From a virus, in IMG/VR virus record IMGVR_UViG_3300030333_001235, positions 1-40,773 of that record: a stretch of DNA of 40,773 bases; one strand, given 5' to 3'. Positions 1-8,800 of the stretch are shown one piece after another; positions within the stretch are counted from its first letter, which is position 1; each line of letters begins with the position of its first letter. The notes below the pieces were generated by a model. That model searched no databases. It saw only the letters and a list, made by a program, of their open reading frames with translations, and was not told the DNA's origin. The position numbers and the translations under genes were made by a program.

Positions 1-455
1 TCAGAAGGAGATGTGCCGTTGTAAATGCACTTGTAAACTTGATAGGACGAGTTAACAACGTAAAAGTCCGCATCATAAAGTTTCGTAGCACCTGAGGATG
101 CCGTCTTAGTCGAGGAGTAATCATGACGGTACATATCATAAACATAACCCAAGCCACCAGTGGTTTGCTCAGGGGGTATCCAGTCAGTCCTTCGGACTAC
201 CTGAATAGTATCATTCGCTAATACCCTCTTTAAGGATATCATATCCGAATAGTCATCGGAAAATTCTTGAAAAGAATCTACTGGGTCTGGGGGTGCATTC
301 TCGTTATCCCAAGGTTGTGGTCTACCAATGAATACATAAAGGCGATCCCTAGAAGTACCAGCTTCCAGGTCAGACTGTGTTGGGTTTGGTCCCTCAAGTG
401 CCTTTCTAAACCTTTCGGCAGTAAAAATTCTAAATTGGTCGGTAAGTAACGCCAT
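1..455 (-). CDS. 8: Baseplate wedge subunit gp8 (partial, C-terminus beyond window)
   Basis: T4 gp8 is a baseplate wedge subunit that forms dimers bound to gp7 and gp10. Only the first 151 residues are inside the window; the frame is open to base 1 with no stop. The start is ATG at 455-453 (MALLTDQFRIF). The segment LYVFIGRPQPWDNE, then VDSF, RRTDW and YQVYKCIYNG, aligns by eye with T4 gp8 (FITFGRSEPW..., PTDSV, RRDW, WLVYRCL). That alignment is from memory, not from a search. It lies 34 bases after the stop of the 613-residue gene, and a CATAAATA late-promoter match at 485-478 sits 22 bases before the ATG, with AGAAGG as a possible ribosome-binding site. Its place downstream of gp25, gp6 and the giant protein mirrors the T4 order 6-7-8. 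Confidence 0.85.
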   Translation of the reverse strand, partial: MALLTDQFRIFTAERFRKALEGPNPTQSDLEAGTSRDRLYVFIGRPQPWDNENAPPDPVDSFQEFSDDYSDMISLKRVLANDTIQVVRRTDWIPPEQTTGGLGYVYDMYRHDYSSTKTASSGATKLYDADFYVVNSSYQVYKCIYNGTSPS

Positions 456-477
456 TTTCTAGTAATTGCCTTCTTTT

Positions 478-485
478 TATTTATG
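478..485 (-). promoter_or_regulatory. T4-type late promoter CATAAATA upstream of gp8
   Basis: On the minus strand the sequence reads CATAAATA, which fits the NATAAATA form of the T4-like late -10 element recognised by the phage sigma gp55. It lies between the stop of the 613-residue gene and the gp8 ATG, 22 bases before the start codon. Similar elements at similar spacing precede other genes here. No transcript evidence is available. Confidence 0.65.
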
Positions 486-489
486 TGGG

Positions 490-2331
490 TTAATCTTCCT
501 CATTTCTGAGGTATGTTGTATACTCAACAGCTTTGATGGTTGCCTGTGCACCAGATCCATTACCTCTTAGTAACTCCCCTTTAATGAATTTAAAGTTAGG
601 ATCATTGCTAACAATGTCTTTTACTGAGATAATATAATCAGCACCTTCGGCTACAGGAGCAGCATTGCTTGTTGCGGTTAACCCTGATGTCAAACCTTCT
701 ACTTGCTCAGTAGCAGTAAATGTAGTACCAGTAGTTAATGTAACAGTCAAAGATGCTAGTGATTGGTGGGAATCTCCGTCACCCAAAGCACCAGCAGACT
801 GTATAGTTGCTACAAGAGGAGTTGCATTACCATCATATATCTGATCACCTTGTTGGAATAAAGTAGTATTCTGTCCACCAAGTGTCTCCTCAATACCATA
901 TTTAGATGATGCAATACCACCATCTAAGTTAATCTGATTTTCAAACTCAGTACCAGTATTAACTAGGTCAATAATACCATCACCTAAACCATCTAATTCA
1001 TCATCATCTTCAAATTGTCTGTTTAGAATTAGACTTAATGGATCGGTGAATGCAACAATGTTAGCACCTTCTACTTCTTCTAAAACATGTGGTGCTACAC
1101 CTGTGCCTGATGCTCCTGCAGTTCCAGCCACAAATGCTATGATCTTCGATTTTTCGTTGGATCTACCACCATCAATAAATGCTAACTCGTCAACTTCAAA
1201 TACAAGATATAATGCTCGGTTAGCAACATCCCAGTCATATACAATAGCAACTCGGTTAGATGAACTTTCAACTACACGTCTTACCTTGTCAGTAACTTGG
1301 AATGAATACTGTGTTAAACCAGAATTAGGATCATCTTGTAGATTATCTAAGATTACCTTCTGGTCGAAACGGAAGTTTGTACCTCTATCACATCCTGTAA
1401 GAGAAGTAGCAGTCTTACCAGTATATCTAATTAACTCTCTTCCAAGCAACACCTTACCAGATCCTGAGTATGGATTGGTATCTTCAACATATATGGTTGT
1501 TGCACTAGATGAAACGTTTGCTACTATACCAGCAAGGTTATAAAGTACTGAGTTAAGAGACTGTCTATTTCTTGCCTCTCTTATTAGGTTAGTATCTCTA
1601 GTAAAGATAACCTCTGGAGGATCTGTATATCCACCACCTCCAGTCAGTAAGTCAATATTTGTAATTACACCAAGGTTAATGAATGCTTCAGCAGTAGCAC
1701 CTGATCCACCACCCTTAATGATTTGAATCAATGGTGGCTCCTCAAAGAATTCACCTTGATTAGTTAATGTAATAGATGTAACTTCACCAAATTGATTGAC
1801 ATTAGCAACTCCAGTTGCACCCTGTCCTCCACCACCTGAAATAATAATATTAACATCTTCTTCAGTATAGTTACGTCCTGGTTGCTCAATAGCGAGACCA
1901 GTAATCAATCCTGTGATTGGCACCAATTCAGATCCAGATCCACCACCACCTTCAATACGAGCAGTAGCATCAAAATAACCGTCACCTGGGACGGTCATCT
2001 GTACGAAATCTATTCCACCATCTGGCTTAAGGAATACATTACCTGTTGCATCCTTAGAAGAAGCACCATCTTCAATGACTAGACGTAATGGGTCATACCC
2101 TTCACCAGGATCTAAAACTTCTACAGCAGTTATCTCACCAAGGTCTCCCTCAATTACTGCCCTAAGCACAGCATCTCTAATTGGTGTGCCACAGTTTTCA
2201 ATACGAAGTCTAGGTGGATCGTTAGGATCATATCCACTACCTTTATTAATGACATAGACATCCCTAACCCCAGATAAACTGTTGAATATTGGGATTATTT
2301 GAGCACCGCTACCAGGGACTGTTCTTGCCAT
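490..2331 (-). CDS. Virion structural protein with GGxGY beta-repeats (613 aa)
   Basis: This is a probable baseplate or tail structural protein of the kind found next to gp8 in marine T4-like phages; its exact role is unknown. The N-terminal 250 residues hold about six repeats of a short beta unit whose signature is a G-x-G-Y turn followed by PP-x-x-x-I and a Gly-rich loop. Examples are NKGSGYDPNDPP, DPGEGYDPL, GGGGSGS, GGGGQGATG, KGGGSGATAE and GGGGYTDPPEV. A mixed middle region (about residues 250-420) and an acidic stretch (EDDDELDGLGDG, near residue 445) follow. No signal peptide or membrane segment is seen. The ATG at 2331 follows the upstream TAA (2333-2335) after one base, so translation is probably coupled. 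The same GGxGY unit occurs in the giant protein and in the right-edge protein. Confidence 0.85.
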   Translation of the reverse strand: MARTVPGSGAQIIPIFNSLSGVRDVYVINKGSGYDPNDPPRLRIENCGTPIRDAVLRAVIEGDLGEITAVEVLDPGEGYDPLRLVIEDGASSKDATGNVFLKPDGGIDFVQMTVPGDGYFDATARIEGGGGSGSELVPITGLITGLAIEQPGRNYTEEDVNIIISGGGGQGATGVANVNQFGEVTSITLTNQGEFFEEPPLIQIIKGGGSGATAEAFINLGVITNIDLLTGGGGYTDPPEVIFTRDTNLIREARNRQSLNSVLYNLAGIVANVSSSATTIYVEDTNPYSGSGKVLLGRELIRYTGKTATSLTGCDRGTNFRFDQKVILDNLQDDPNSGLTQYSFQVTDKVRRVVESSSNRVAIVYDWDVANRALYLVFEVDELAFIDGGRSNEKSKIIAFVAGTAGASGTGVAPHVLEEVEGANIVAFTDPLSLILNRQFEDDDELDGLGDGIIDLVNTGTEFENQINLDGGIASSKYGIEETLGGQNTTLFQQGDQIYDGNATPLVATIQSAGALGDGDSHQSLASLTVTLTTGTTFTATEQVEGLTSGLTATSNAAPVAEGADYIISVKDIVSNDPNFKFIKGELLRGNGSGAQATIKAVEYTTYLRNEED

Positions 2332-2332
2332 A

Positions 2333-3814
2333 TTAGACCACCACTAAGTTTCCTACCATTGCTGGATGCATTGTGCACTGATAAACATAAGTTGTACCAG
2401 CACTTAAAGATTGAGGTACTGTCCATAATTGGACTCCTTCCTGACTACCACTAACACCGTCAGTTACAGATCCACCACCTGAGGTTGTCCTCAAAGCAAA
2501 TGGATGTGCAGCACCTGTTTCATTATTAAATCTATATGTGAATCCACGATAAACATATATCGTAGGATTATCTGTTGTAGTATTGACACCACTACCTGAG
2601 AATCTATACGCACTGTTACCAGTAGCAGATACTATAAGGTTAAGGCAAGGAGATTCAATTGGATCCCATGATGTGCCATTATATACAACGTTATCACCCT
2701 CCATTGCTCCACCACTGAGGTAGAATGAAGAGTTAACTGTAACTGTATTGGAAGTTACAGCAGTTACAATACCATTACCACCAGCTACAGATAAAGTGGA
2801 GGTTGACAACTGTGCAGTTGTTGTACCACTATCACCAGTAACTGTTTTATAAACTTCTTGGACTATATTAGGTGCATCATTGGTGATCGTAAGGTCATCA
2901 CCAGATACAGCAGTGCTAATTGATGTACCACCAATTACATTGATAGTTGCAGTAGCACTACTAGCAGTCTTACTTCCTGAATCACTTCCTATTACGCCAT
3001 AGGCATTTTGGTTTAGGTCACCAAGGGTGCCTGTCATGTTTATGGTGAGGGTGTCTCCTGTGATTGCAGTCGAGATTTCAGTGCCTCCCGCAATTGTAAG
3101 AACATCAGTAGGAGCACTAGCAGTAGTACTGCCAGTGTCAGCAGTGATTCCTTCAAATAAATTTTGAGTGGTTCCACCGCCACCGCCACCCGATGAATCA
3201 TCGTTTGCAGGTTCCCATGCAGCATTGCTTGCATTCCATTTAATAACTTGTCCATCACTAGGTCCGCCTCCAACGGTCATATCTACATCACTAAGTAACC
3301 CAAGACTACTGTTTTCACTTATTAAGGGTACCCATCCACCACTTGTAGCAACTCTTCCTTTACCATCACCAGATACATATGCAAACATACCATGATGAGC
3401 AACATTATCAGGAAGATCTCCTGTAGTTGGGAAATGATTGCTATATTTTAGTTTACCATCAGCACCATCAACGTAAGTTAGAGCAGAACCTGTACCACCT
3501 GTCCAAAACTTAACGTCTCCTGTACCATTTGGTTTAATTTGCACGTCACCATTTGCGGATGATGTTATATCAAATCCACCTACATCTAAATTTGCTGTTA
3601 ACGCATCAACATGACCCTCTACAAACTGAGCACCATTCCATTTGAGGACTTGTCCAGTTGAGGGAGTTGTTACATTTATTTGAAGATTGGTATCGTTGCC
3701 AAGTTGTGTATACAACTCGTCTATGACGCTATTAAGTTTAATAGCACCATCTCTCAGACTGTCTCCAGTCCCGTCATTCGCTGACGATCCAATATTGAGG
3801 GTTTGTTTAGCCAT
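2333..3814 (-). CDS. Tail/baseplate protein with C-terminal blue-copper-type cupredoxin domain (493 aa)
   Basis: This is a virion structural protein by context. The N-terminus (QTLNIGSSANDGTGDSLRDG, then INSVIDELY-like helix) matches a leader common in marine T4-like phage tail proteins. Residues 40-210 contain display-type beta segments ending in a GGGGGG linker. Residues about 220-370 hold three copies of a 45-residue beta unit (DSGxxTA ... GGxxIxTAVxGDxLTI). The C-terminal 75 residues look like a cupredoxin: IYVYRGFTYRF, His437 in AAHPFAL, WTVP, and VYQCTMHPAMVGNLVVV with Cys480, His483 and Met486. Those four residues are the classic type 1 copper ligands. That copper is actually bound is inferred. 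A CCTAAATA element 21 bases upstream may be its promoter. Confidence 0.85.
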   Translation of the reverse strand: MAKQTLNIGSSANDGTGDSLRDGAIKLNSVIDELYTQLGNDTNLQINVTTPSTGQVLKWNGAQFVEGHVDALTANLDVGGFDITSSANGDVQIKPNGTGDVKFWTGGTGSALTYVDGADGKLKYSNHFPTTGDLPDNVAHHGMFAYVSGDGKGRVATSGGWVPLISENSSLGLLSDVDMTVGGGPSDGQVIKWNASNAAWEPANDDSSGGGGGGTTQNLFEGITADTGSTTASAPTDVLTIAGGTEISTAITGDTLTINMTGTLGDLNQNAYGVIGSDSGSKTASSATATINVIGGTSISTAVSGDDLTITNDAPNIVQEVYKTVTGDSGTTTAQLSTSTLSVAGGNGIVTAVTSNTVTVNSSFYLSGGAMEGDNVVYNGTSWDPIESPCLNLIVSATGNSAYRFSGSGVNTTTDNPTIYVYRGFTYRFNNETGAAHPFALRTTSGGGSVTDGVSGSQEGVQLWTVPQSLSAGTTYVYQCTMHPAMVGNLVVV

Positions 3815-3835
3815 GGGTACAGTTTTCTACAGTGT

Positions 3836-3843
3836 TATTTAGG
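3836..3843 (-). promoter_or_regulatory. Possible late promoter CCTAAATA overlapping the stop of the YHYH gene
   Basis: The minus strand reads ACC TAA ATA at the end of the 662-residue gene, so the stop codon TAA is part of a TAAATA element. It lies 21 bases before the ATG at 3814, the same spacing seen for the NATAAATA elements upstream of gp25 and of the 59-residue ORF. It differs from TATAAATA at the first two positions, so it is a weaker match. Confidence 0.45.
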
Positions 3844-5827
3844 TGCCATCGAAGGTTTGTGCTGTTGAATCTAGTGTGCTGCTAGTGCTATCGAAGCGAT
3901 TAGCAGTATCACCACCTCCACCACTACCAGTTACTGTCAATACAGCTGGTTGTGAATCCAAAGGAGAGTTTTGTGCTTGTGTTGATGCCCCTACAGGACC
4001 AGAGATCCTACAGCGATATCGATATCCTGTCATATATGACAAGGAACTAATAGAATATGTGTTAGCAGTTGCTCCAGTAATAGCAGCAAACGCAAATCCA
4101 CCATCAGTAGACCTATACCACTGATATGTCAATGGTCCATCCTCAGGAAGTATCTGAGCTTGGACTGTGAATGTAGCAGTCTGATTAGCATTGACTGTCA
4201 CATTAGTAGGTTGCAGTGTAAACTGCAATGTTGGGACAACTGTGCCACCAGAGATAGCAAAGTTATTACCTTGATTTGTATGGAAATGACACCAATACCA
4301 AAGTATGTCAGGTGCATTACCAGGTACAACCCATTCCATTACACGACTGGTTGCATTTACAAATCCCATATGATATCCCATCATACTGACGACGACACCA
4401 TCCAACTTATAGGTGATACCCATCATATAATGGTCATGACCAGCTAATTCACCATCTTCTCCAGGTGATACCATGATAGGATGGTAAACACCACCGAAGG
4501 TTGCATTAGAATCATCATCTTGATTGAAGATATACTTCGTAGTTTCTCTCTCAAGAGCGAAATTAGCAGGTTTTTCAACACCATCAAAGTAGAATACCCC
4601 TGTTGATTGACCAGTTACGGTGTCTGTGCCTACTGTAACGGTAATAGTGGTCTCTGGTAACGATGCACCAGGAGCAACAGGTGCTACAGTGAACGTGGTG
4701 TCAATAGTTTCTCTTGTCTTATTACCAATAATGAAAGGAAACTTAACATTATCTACATTGTCTGGGTCTACTGTAAGGAAATAAGCATATGTTCCATCAG
4801 GATACTCAGGTGTAATGCAAAATCTACCATTATGAATGTCTAAATCCCCAGTTCCATCAACATACTCATAGTCTTCCATGAGTGTTCCAGCAGGTGGATT
4901 GTCTGAAGTGCTGCCATAATCAGGTCTTCCAGGTGCTTCTGTGTCTTTTACAGCATATGAAGTCCTCATTGTCCTTGTACCACTCAAATTATCCCAATTT
5001 GTGTCGTATGCGTAAGGTCCATAGATGGGAAATCCATCAAATGCTATGCCAATTATCTTAGAATGACCGTCAGGATGACGAATATTGTTACCATTATACT
5101 GAGTTGATCCATAATAATCATTATAACTCGCTATAGATGACCCTTCTTTCCAACAATCTAAGAAATGTGGGTCATGATAGTGATATTGACCACTCTGTTC
5201 TGGGTGTCCACCACAAGAATCTTCTCCAGAATCAACAAAAGGTATATCTCCAGCAGCAACCCAACTAAATCCTGGTGGTGGATTGAGTCCAGTACCAGCA
5301 GAAGGGTTAAAAATAGAAACACCATTAGCAGCAATACCAATTGCACCTAATGGAGTGTCAGTTCTTCCATTTCTTTGATCATAATATGAATAGGTACCAG
5401 TTACAGGAGTAGGTGCTTGTGTATCTACAATCAAATCTAACTGATCATCTGAGGATAACCAACACTCACCAGCAATAGAAGTAAATGTTGTACCTTTATA
5501 AACGAATTTCTGTTTTAAACCATCACTAAAAGTGAATAGTAAATGGTCTCCCTCATCAATTTGATTGTTAGTAAACAATACAAGATCATTTACGGATATT
5601 GATATTGTTCTAAGGTATCCGTCATGCGTATATTGATTATTATCAAATGTGCGAGCAATTCCAAATGTTCCTCCACGGTATAAAAAGTCATGGTCGAAAT
5701 CCTGTTCAGTAACTGTATTAGGGTTATTATCATTAGGAAACGTACCAAAAGATACAGGAGCAGGGAGACCATCCGATGCTACTGTAATAACTTTTGTTGC
5801 TTCGTTGTAGGAGGCTGTTGCTGCCAT
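3839..5827 (-). CDS. YHYH-domain structural protein with cupredoxin-like and Ig-like domains (662 aa)
   Basis: This is a virion-associated protein by context, probably a baseplate or tail decoration. The central domain (about residues 145-385) is a YHYH domain: PLGAIGIAANGVSIFNP, the tetrad YHYH at about 215-218, IIGIAFDGFPIYGPYAY, and NGRFCITPEYPDGTYAYF. The YHYH family is widespread but biochemically uncharacterised. Residues about 435-525 resemble a cupredoxin: VYHPIMVS near 449 and WYWCHFHTNQGNN near 512. The Cys-x-x-His pair is kept, but no Met occupies the usual axial position. Residues about 533-625 form an Ig-like domain (TYQWYRSTDGG ... YRCRISG), followed by a Gly linker and a repetitive FDSTSSTLDST tail. 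The start ATG (5827) is 14 bases after the giant gene's stop. The YHYH core is shared with a degenerate copy inside the giant protein. Confidence 0.88.
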   Translation of the reverse strand: MAATASYNEATKVITVASDGLPAPVSFGTFPNDNNPNTVTEQDFDHDFLYRGGTFGIARTFDNNQYTHDGYLRTISISVNDLVLFTNNQIDEGDHLLFTFSDGLKQKFVYKGTTFTSIAGECWLSSDDQLDLIVDTQAPTPVTGTYSYYDQRNGRTDTPLGAIGIAANGVSIFNPSAGTGLNPPPGFSWVAAGDIPFVDSGEDSCGGHPEQSGQYHYHDPHFLDCWKEGSSIASYNDYYGSTQYNGNNIRHPDGHSKIIGIAFDGFPIYGPYAYDTNWDNLSGTRTMRTSYAVKDTEAPGRPDYGSTSDNPPAGTLMEDYEYVDGTGDLDIHNGRFCITPEYPDGTYAYFLTVDPDNVDNVKFPFIIGNKTRETIDTTFTVAPVAPGASLPETTITVTVGTDTVTGQSTGVFYFDGVEKPANFALERETTKYIFNQDDDSNATFGGVYHPIMVSPGEDGELAGHDHYMMGITYKLDGVVVSMMGYHMGFVNATSRVMEWVVPGNAPDILWYWCHFHTNQGNNFAISGGTVVPTLQFTLQPTNVTVNANQTATFTVQAQILPEDGPLTYQWYRSTDGGFAFAAITGATANTYSISSLSYMTGYRYRCRISGPVGASTQAQNSPLDSQPAVLTVTGSGGGGDTANRFDSTSSTLDSTAQTFDGT

Positions 5828-5838
5828 CGTTTTACTTT

Positions 5839-5846
5839 TATTTAGA
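5839..5846 (-). promoter_or_regulatory. Possible late promoter TCTAAATA overlapping the giant gene's stop codon
   Basis: The giant gene ends GAC ATC TAA ATAAAAG. The string TCTAAATA is one mismatch from TATAAATA and overlaps the stop codon, as at the end of the next gene. It lies 11 bases before the ATG at 5827, closer than the 21-22 bases seen at other sites. Support is moderate to weak. Confidence 0.4.
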
Positions 5847-8800
5847 TGTCGTCGAAGATAATATTAGGTGTGAATCCAGTTAATACTGTAGCACCAGTCT
5901 GGACACTCAAGATTGCGGATAGTGAGTAGACAGGAGTTGCACCCGCAGCAGTTATAGCAACACGATACTCATCACCATCATCTGCCTGAGCAGCAGATAC
6001 TGTCTGATAGGTTGCTTGGTTAGCACCAATGATGTTGCTCCAAGTCTGTGTGCCATACTCCTTCTTCTGCCACTGATAATTCATTGTCTGACCGTTAGTT
6101 ACGGTAGAGACAACAGTGAATCCAGCAGTCTGACCTTGGTTAACAGTTACGTTAACTGGATCAATTACAATAGCAATTGTACCAGGATCGATTGTTGTAC
6201 CACCATCCTGATATTCGGATCCTTCGCCTGCGAGGACATCGAATCCACCGTTAATTGGACCACCGACAGGTTCTGTATAATCATCAGGTACCACGTTATC
6301 GATTGCTACTACTGGAGATGAATAACCAAGACCAGGAGTCTTAACGTCAATTCTAGTAATACCCATCAATGCCTTCAATCTAGCGTCAAATCCAGAAGAA
6401 GAGATAACGTCAACGTTAGGACGTGAAGTGTAACCGTCACCTGGGTTGGTGAGAATTGCGTTTGTTATCTGACCGTATGTAATCTCAGATATAGCAGCAG
6501 CATTTCTACCCTTAACAGATCCAGTGTATTCAAATGTGATTAGTGAGTTAGAAGACTCAATTAGAGCAACCTCACGAGCAAATTCCTCACCATCGATATC
6601 TAGTTTATCGCCAGCTTCAACTGGTGGGACAACTGTTGCTGCAATAACGTCTGCGTCAGATCCAATATATGAGAAACCAACAAATGTTGATCCCGCACGT
6701 GGGACTTCAGCGAAGATGATACGTGATCCAACGATCTCGTATGCGACTCCAGGTTCCTGAATAATACCGTTGAGTGAAACTAATATATTATTCTCAGGAC
6801 GTATAACGTTAGAGGATACACCTTCAGTCAATGTTAGTGAGTAGAATAATCCACCACGCTTAAGGTTGAATGAAGATCTCAATGAGTCAAACTCGAAGGA
6901 GATATCATCTAATTGACGTAACTTACCAACGTAGTAACCAATGAATTGTGATCCAACCTCAGGAGGCTCAGCGAACTGAATCTTATCTGAGAATGCAACG
7001 TATGATTGGTTACCACCAGGAGGTTGTAGGATACCGTTAACGAATGCTAATAGGTGACCAGCAGGGTCTGGGAAGTATGCCTGACCATTTGATATGGTTA
7101 GATCGAATATTGTTTGAGTACCATCAAATCCTCTGAAGTAACGATCAACTCTACCATCTAGTGTCCTAGCAGCAGAAATAGCAGCACTCCATCCAAAGTC
7201 AGATTCTATGGTCATATTGTCCATTAGATTTCCAACAGCATCCTCTACCCAGATGGTAGCAGTAATACCTTGTTGCTCAATTGCAACGACCTTAGCGTAT
7301 GATGAGTAAGTTGTCTCAGTGTATGATGTTACCTGTGCGTATATGGTTGGGAAGTTAGATCCAATCTCAACCTTACCAATGTTGTTTGTGCCAACAGTCA
7401 ATTCTGAAATAGGAGCACCAGCACCTACAGGTTGAATACTACCGATCCAAAGTTTGTGGATACCAGCATCAGTATCTAAAACATACTTGGTTACTACAGC
7501 AGTAAATCCTGGGTCTTTCTGTAATGTACCTTGTAGTAGTGAAACCTCATCACCAACTCTGAATGTATCTGTGATACCAGTATCAATGATAGCAGGACCA
7601 AGATTCAATTCTAATGTGTAACGACCATGTATATACTGGTTAAGTTGTAACTGTGTACCAGCAATACCCTTAATGTCTAAGATGTAGTCAGTAACACTAC
7701 CATAAATGATGTCGCCAGGTATCCAAGGAGCCTCAATGGTTTCAACGTCAATTGTAATTCTACCACCTTCGTTACCAGTTAGAGATCCAGACTTACTTAC
7801 ATACTCATCCATGTAACCTTCAGTTGCTGCTGATTTGGAGAAGAACCAATCACCTGTAGCAAAAGCACCTCTCTCAACGTTAATCAAGAATCTATCAGTT
7901 ATAGCAGTAACAGTAGATGTAGTGCCACTATCAGATCCTTCTAATATATCAGCAACGTTAATTGTTCCACTGATGGTATGAAGTTTCAGGAATGATATAG
8001 CAGTGTCAGCAGGTGCAGGTGTGCTTTGTAGCATTGTACCTGCATTAGATGTAGCACCTTGGACAACAACTTGCTCACCATTTGTGTAAGTATCAGACAC
8101 ACCAGGAGTTGTCTGTGATACACTACCAACATCAAAGTGCTTATAGATCTGACGTATAGATGCAACGTTCTCTTGGACTGTGCCTATCTCAGCAGCAGCA
8201 CCAGAGGTACCTCCATATATCACGTCAGCAGGATTCATTCCACCCTGTATAGGACATGCTGAATCATCAGTTGGGTATGTAGAAGCAGTTCTAGTAACAC
8301 CACTTCTTCTCACTACTGAGAATATTTGTGCACCATCATTAGAAGAATCTACTTGTAATGTTCTGAATCTTCCATCATGGATATATGAAGCACCAATTTC
8401 AAACCACTGAGCAGTAGCAGTTAGACAATAGAAGTATGTCTGACCTGTTAGACCTGTCAATGAAGTATCAGATGCTGGGATGTAACTCAATACATCACCA
8501 CGACGGAACTGGTTAGCACGGTTAATTCTTATTCTATATTCAGAGCGATCAAATCCAACTCTTACTTCAGGAGTTAGAGTAACTAGAGCAGGGTCAGTAT
8601 TATAATCCCAACCTGTTTCATATCTTGTTAGACGGTTAACAGCATCAGTGCTTGGTATCCACTGGACACTAGCATTTGTTGGGAATGATGACATCTCTAA
8701 AGCATACTCAATTGGGTTGAGTGAAGCATCAATCATAAATTCAACTGCTTCTTGATTCCACTCAAGTCTTGCTTCTGGAATGTATACATCGTAATTAGCT

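Noticed and set aside
1046-1543. Plus-strand open frame of 165 codons inside the 613-residue gene
   Set aside because: It lies wholly opposite a strong coding frame, its translation is Ser/Thr/Pro-rich without domain pattern, and every recognised gene is on the minus strand. Other plus-strand frames (for example 22664-23041, 27784-28098 and 33008-33328) were rejected for the same reason.
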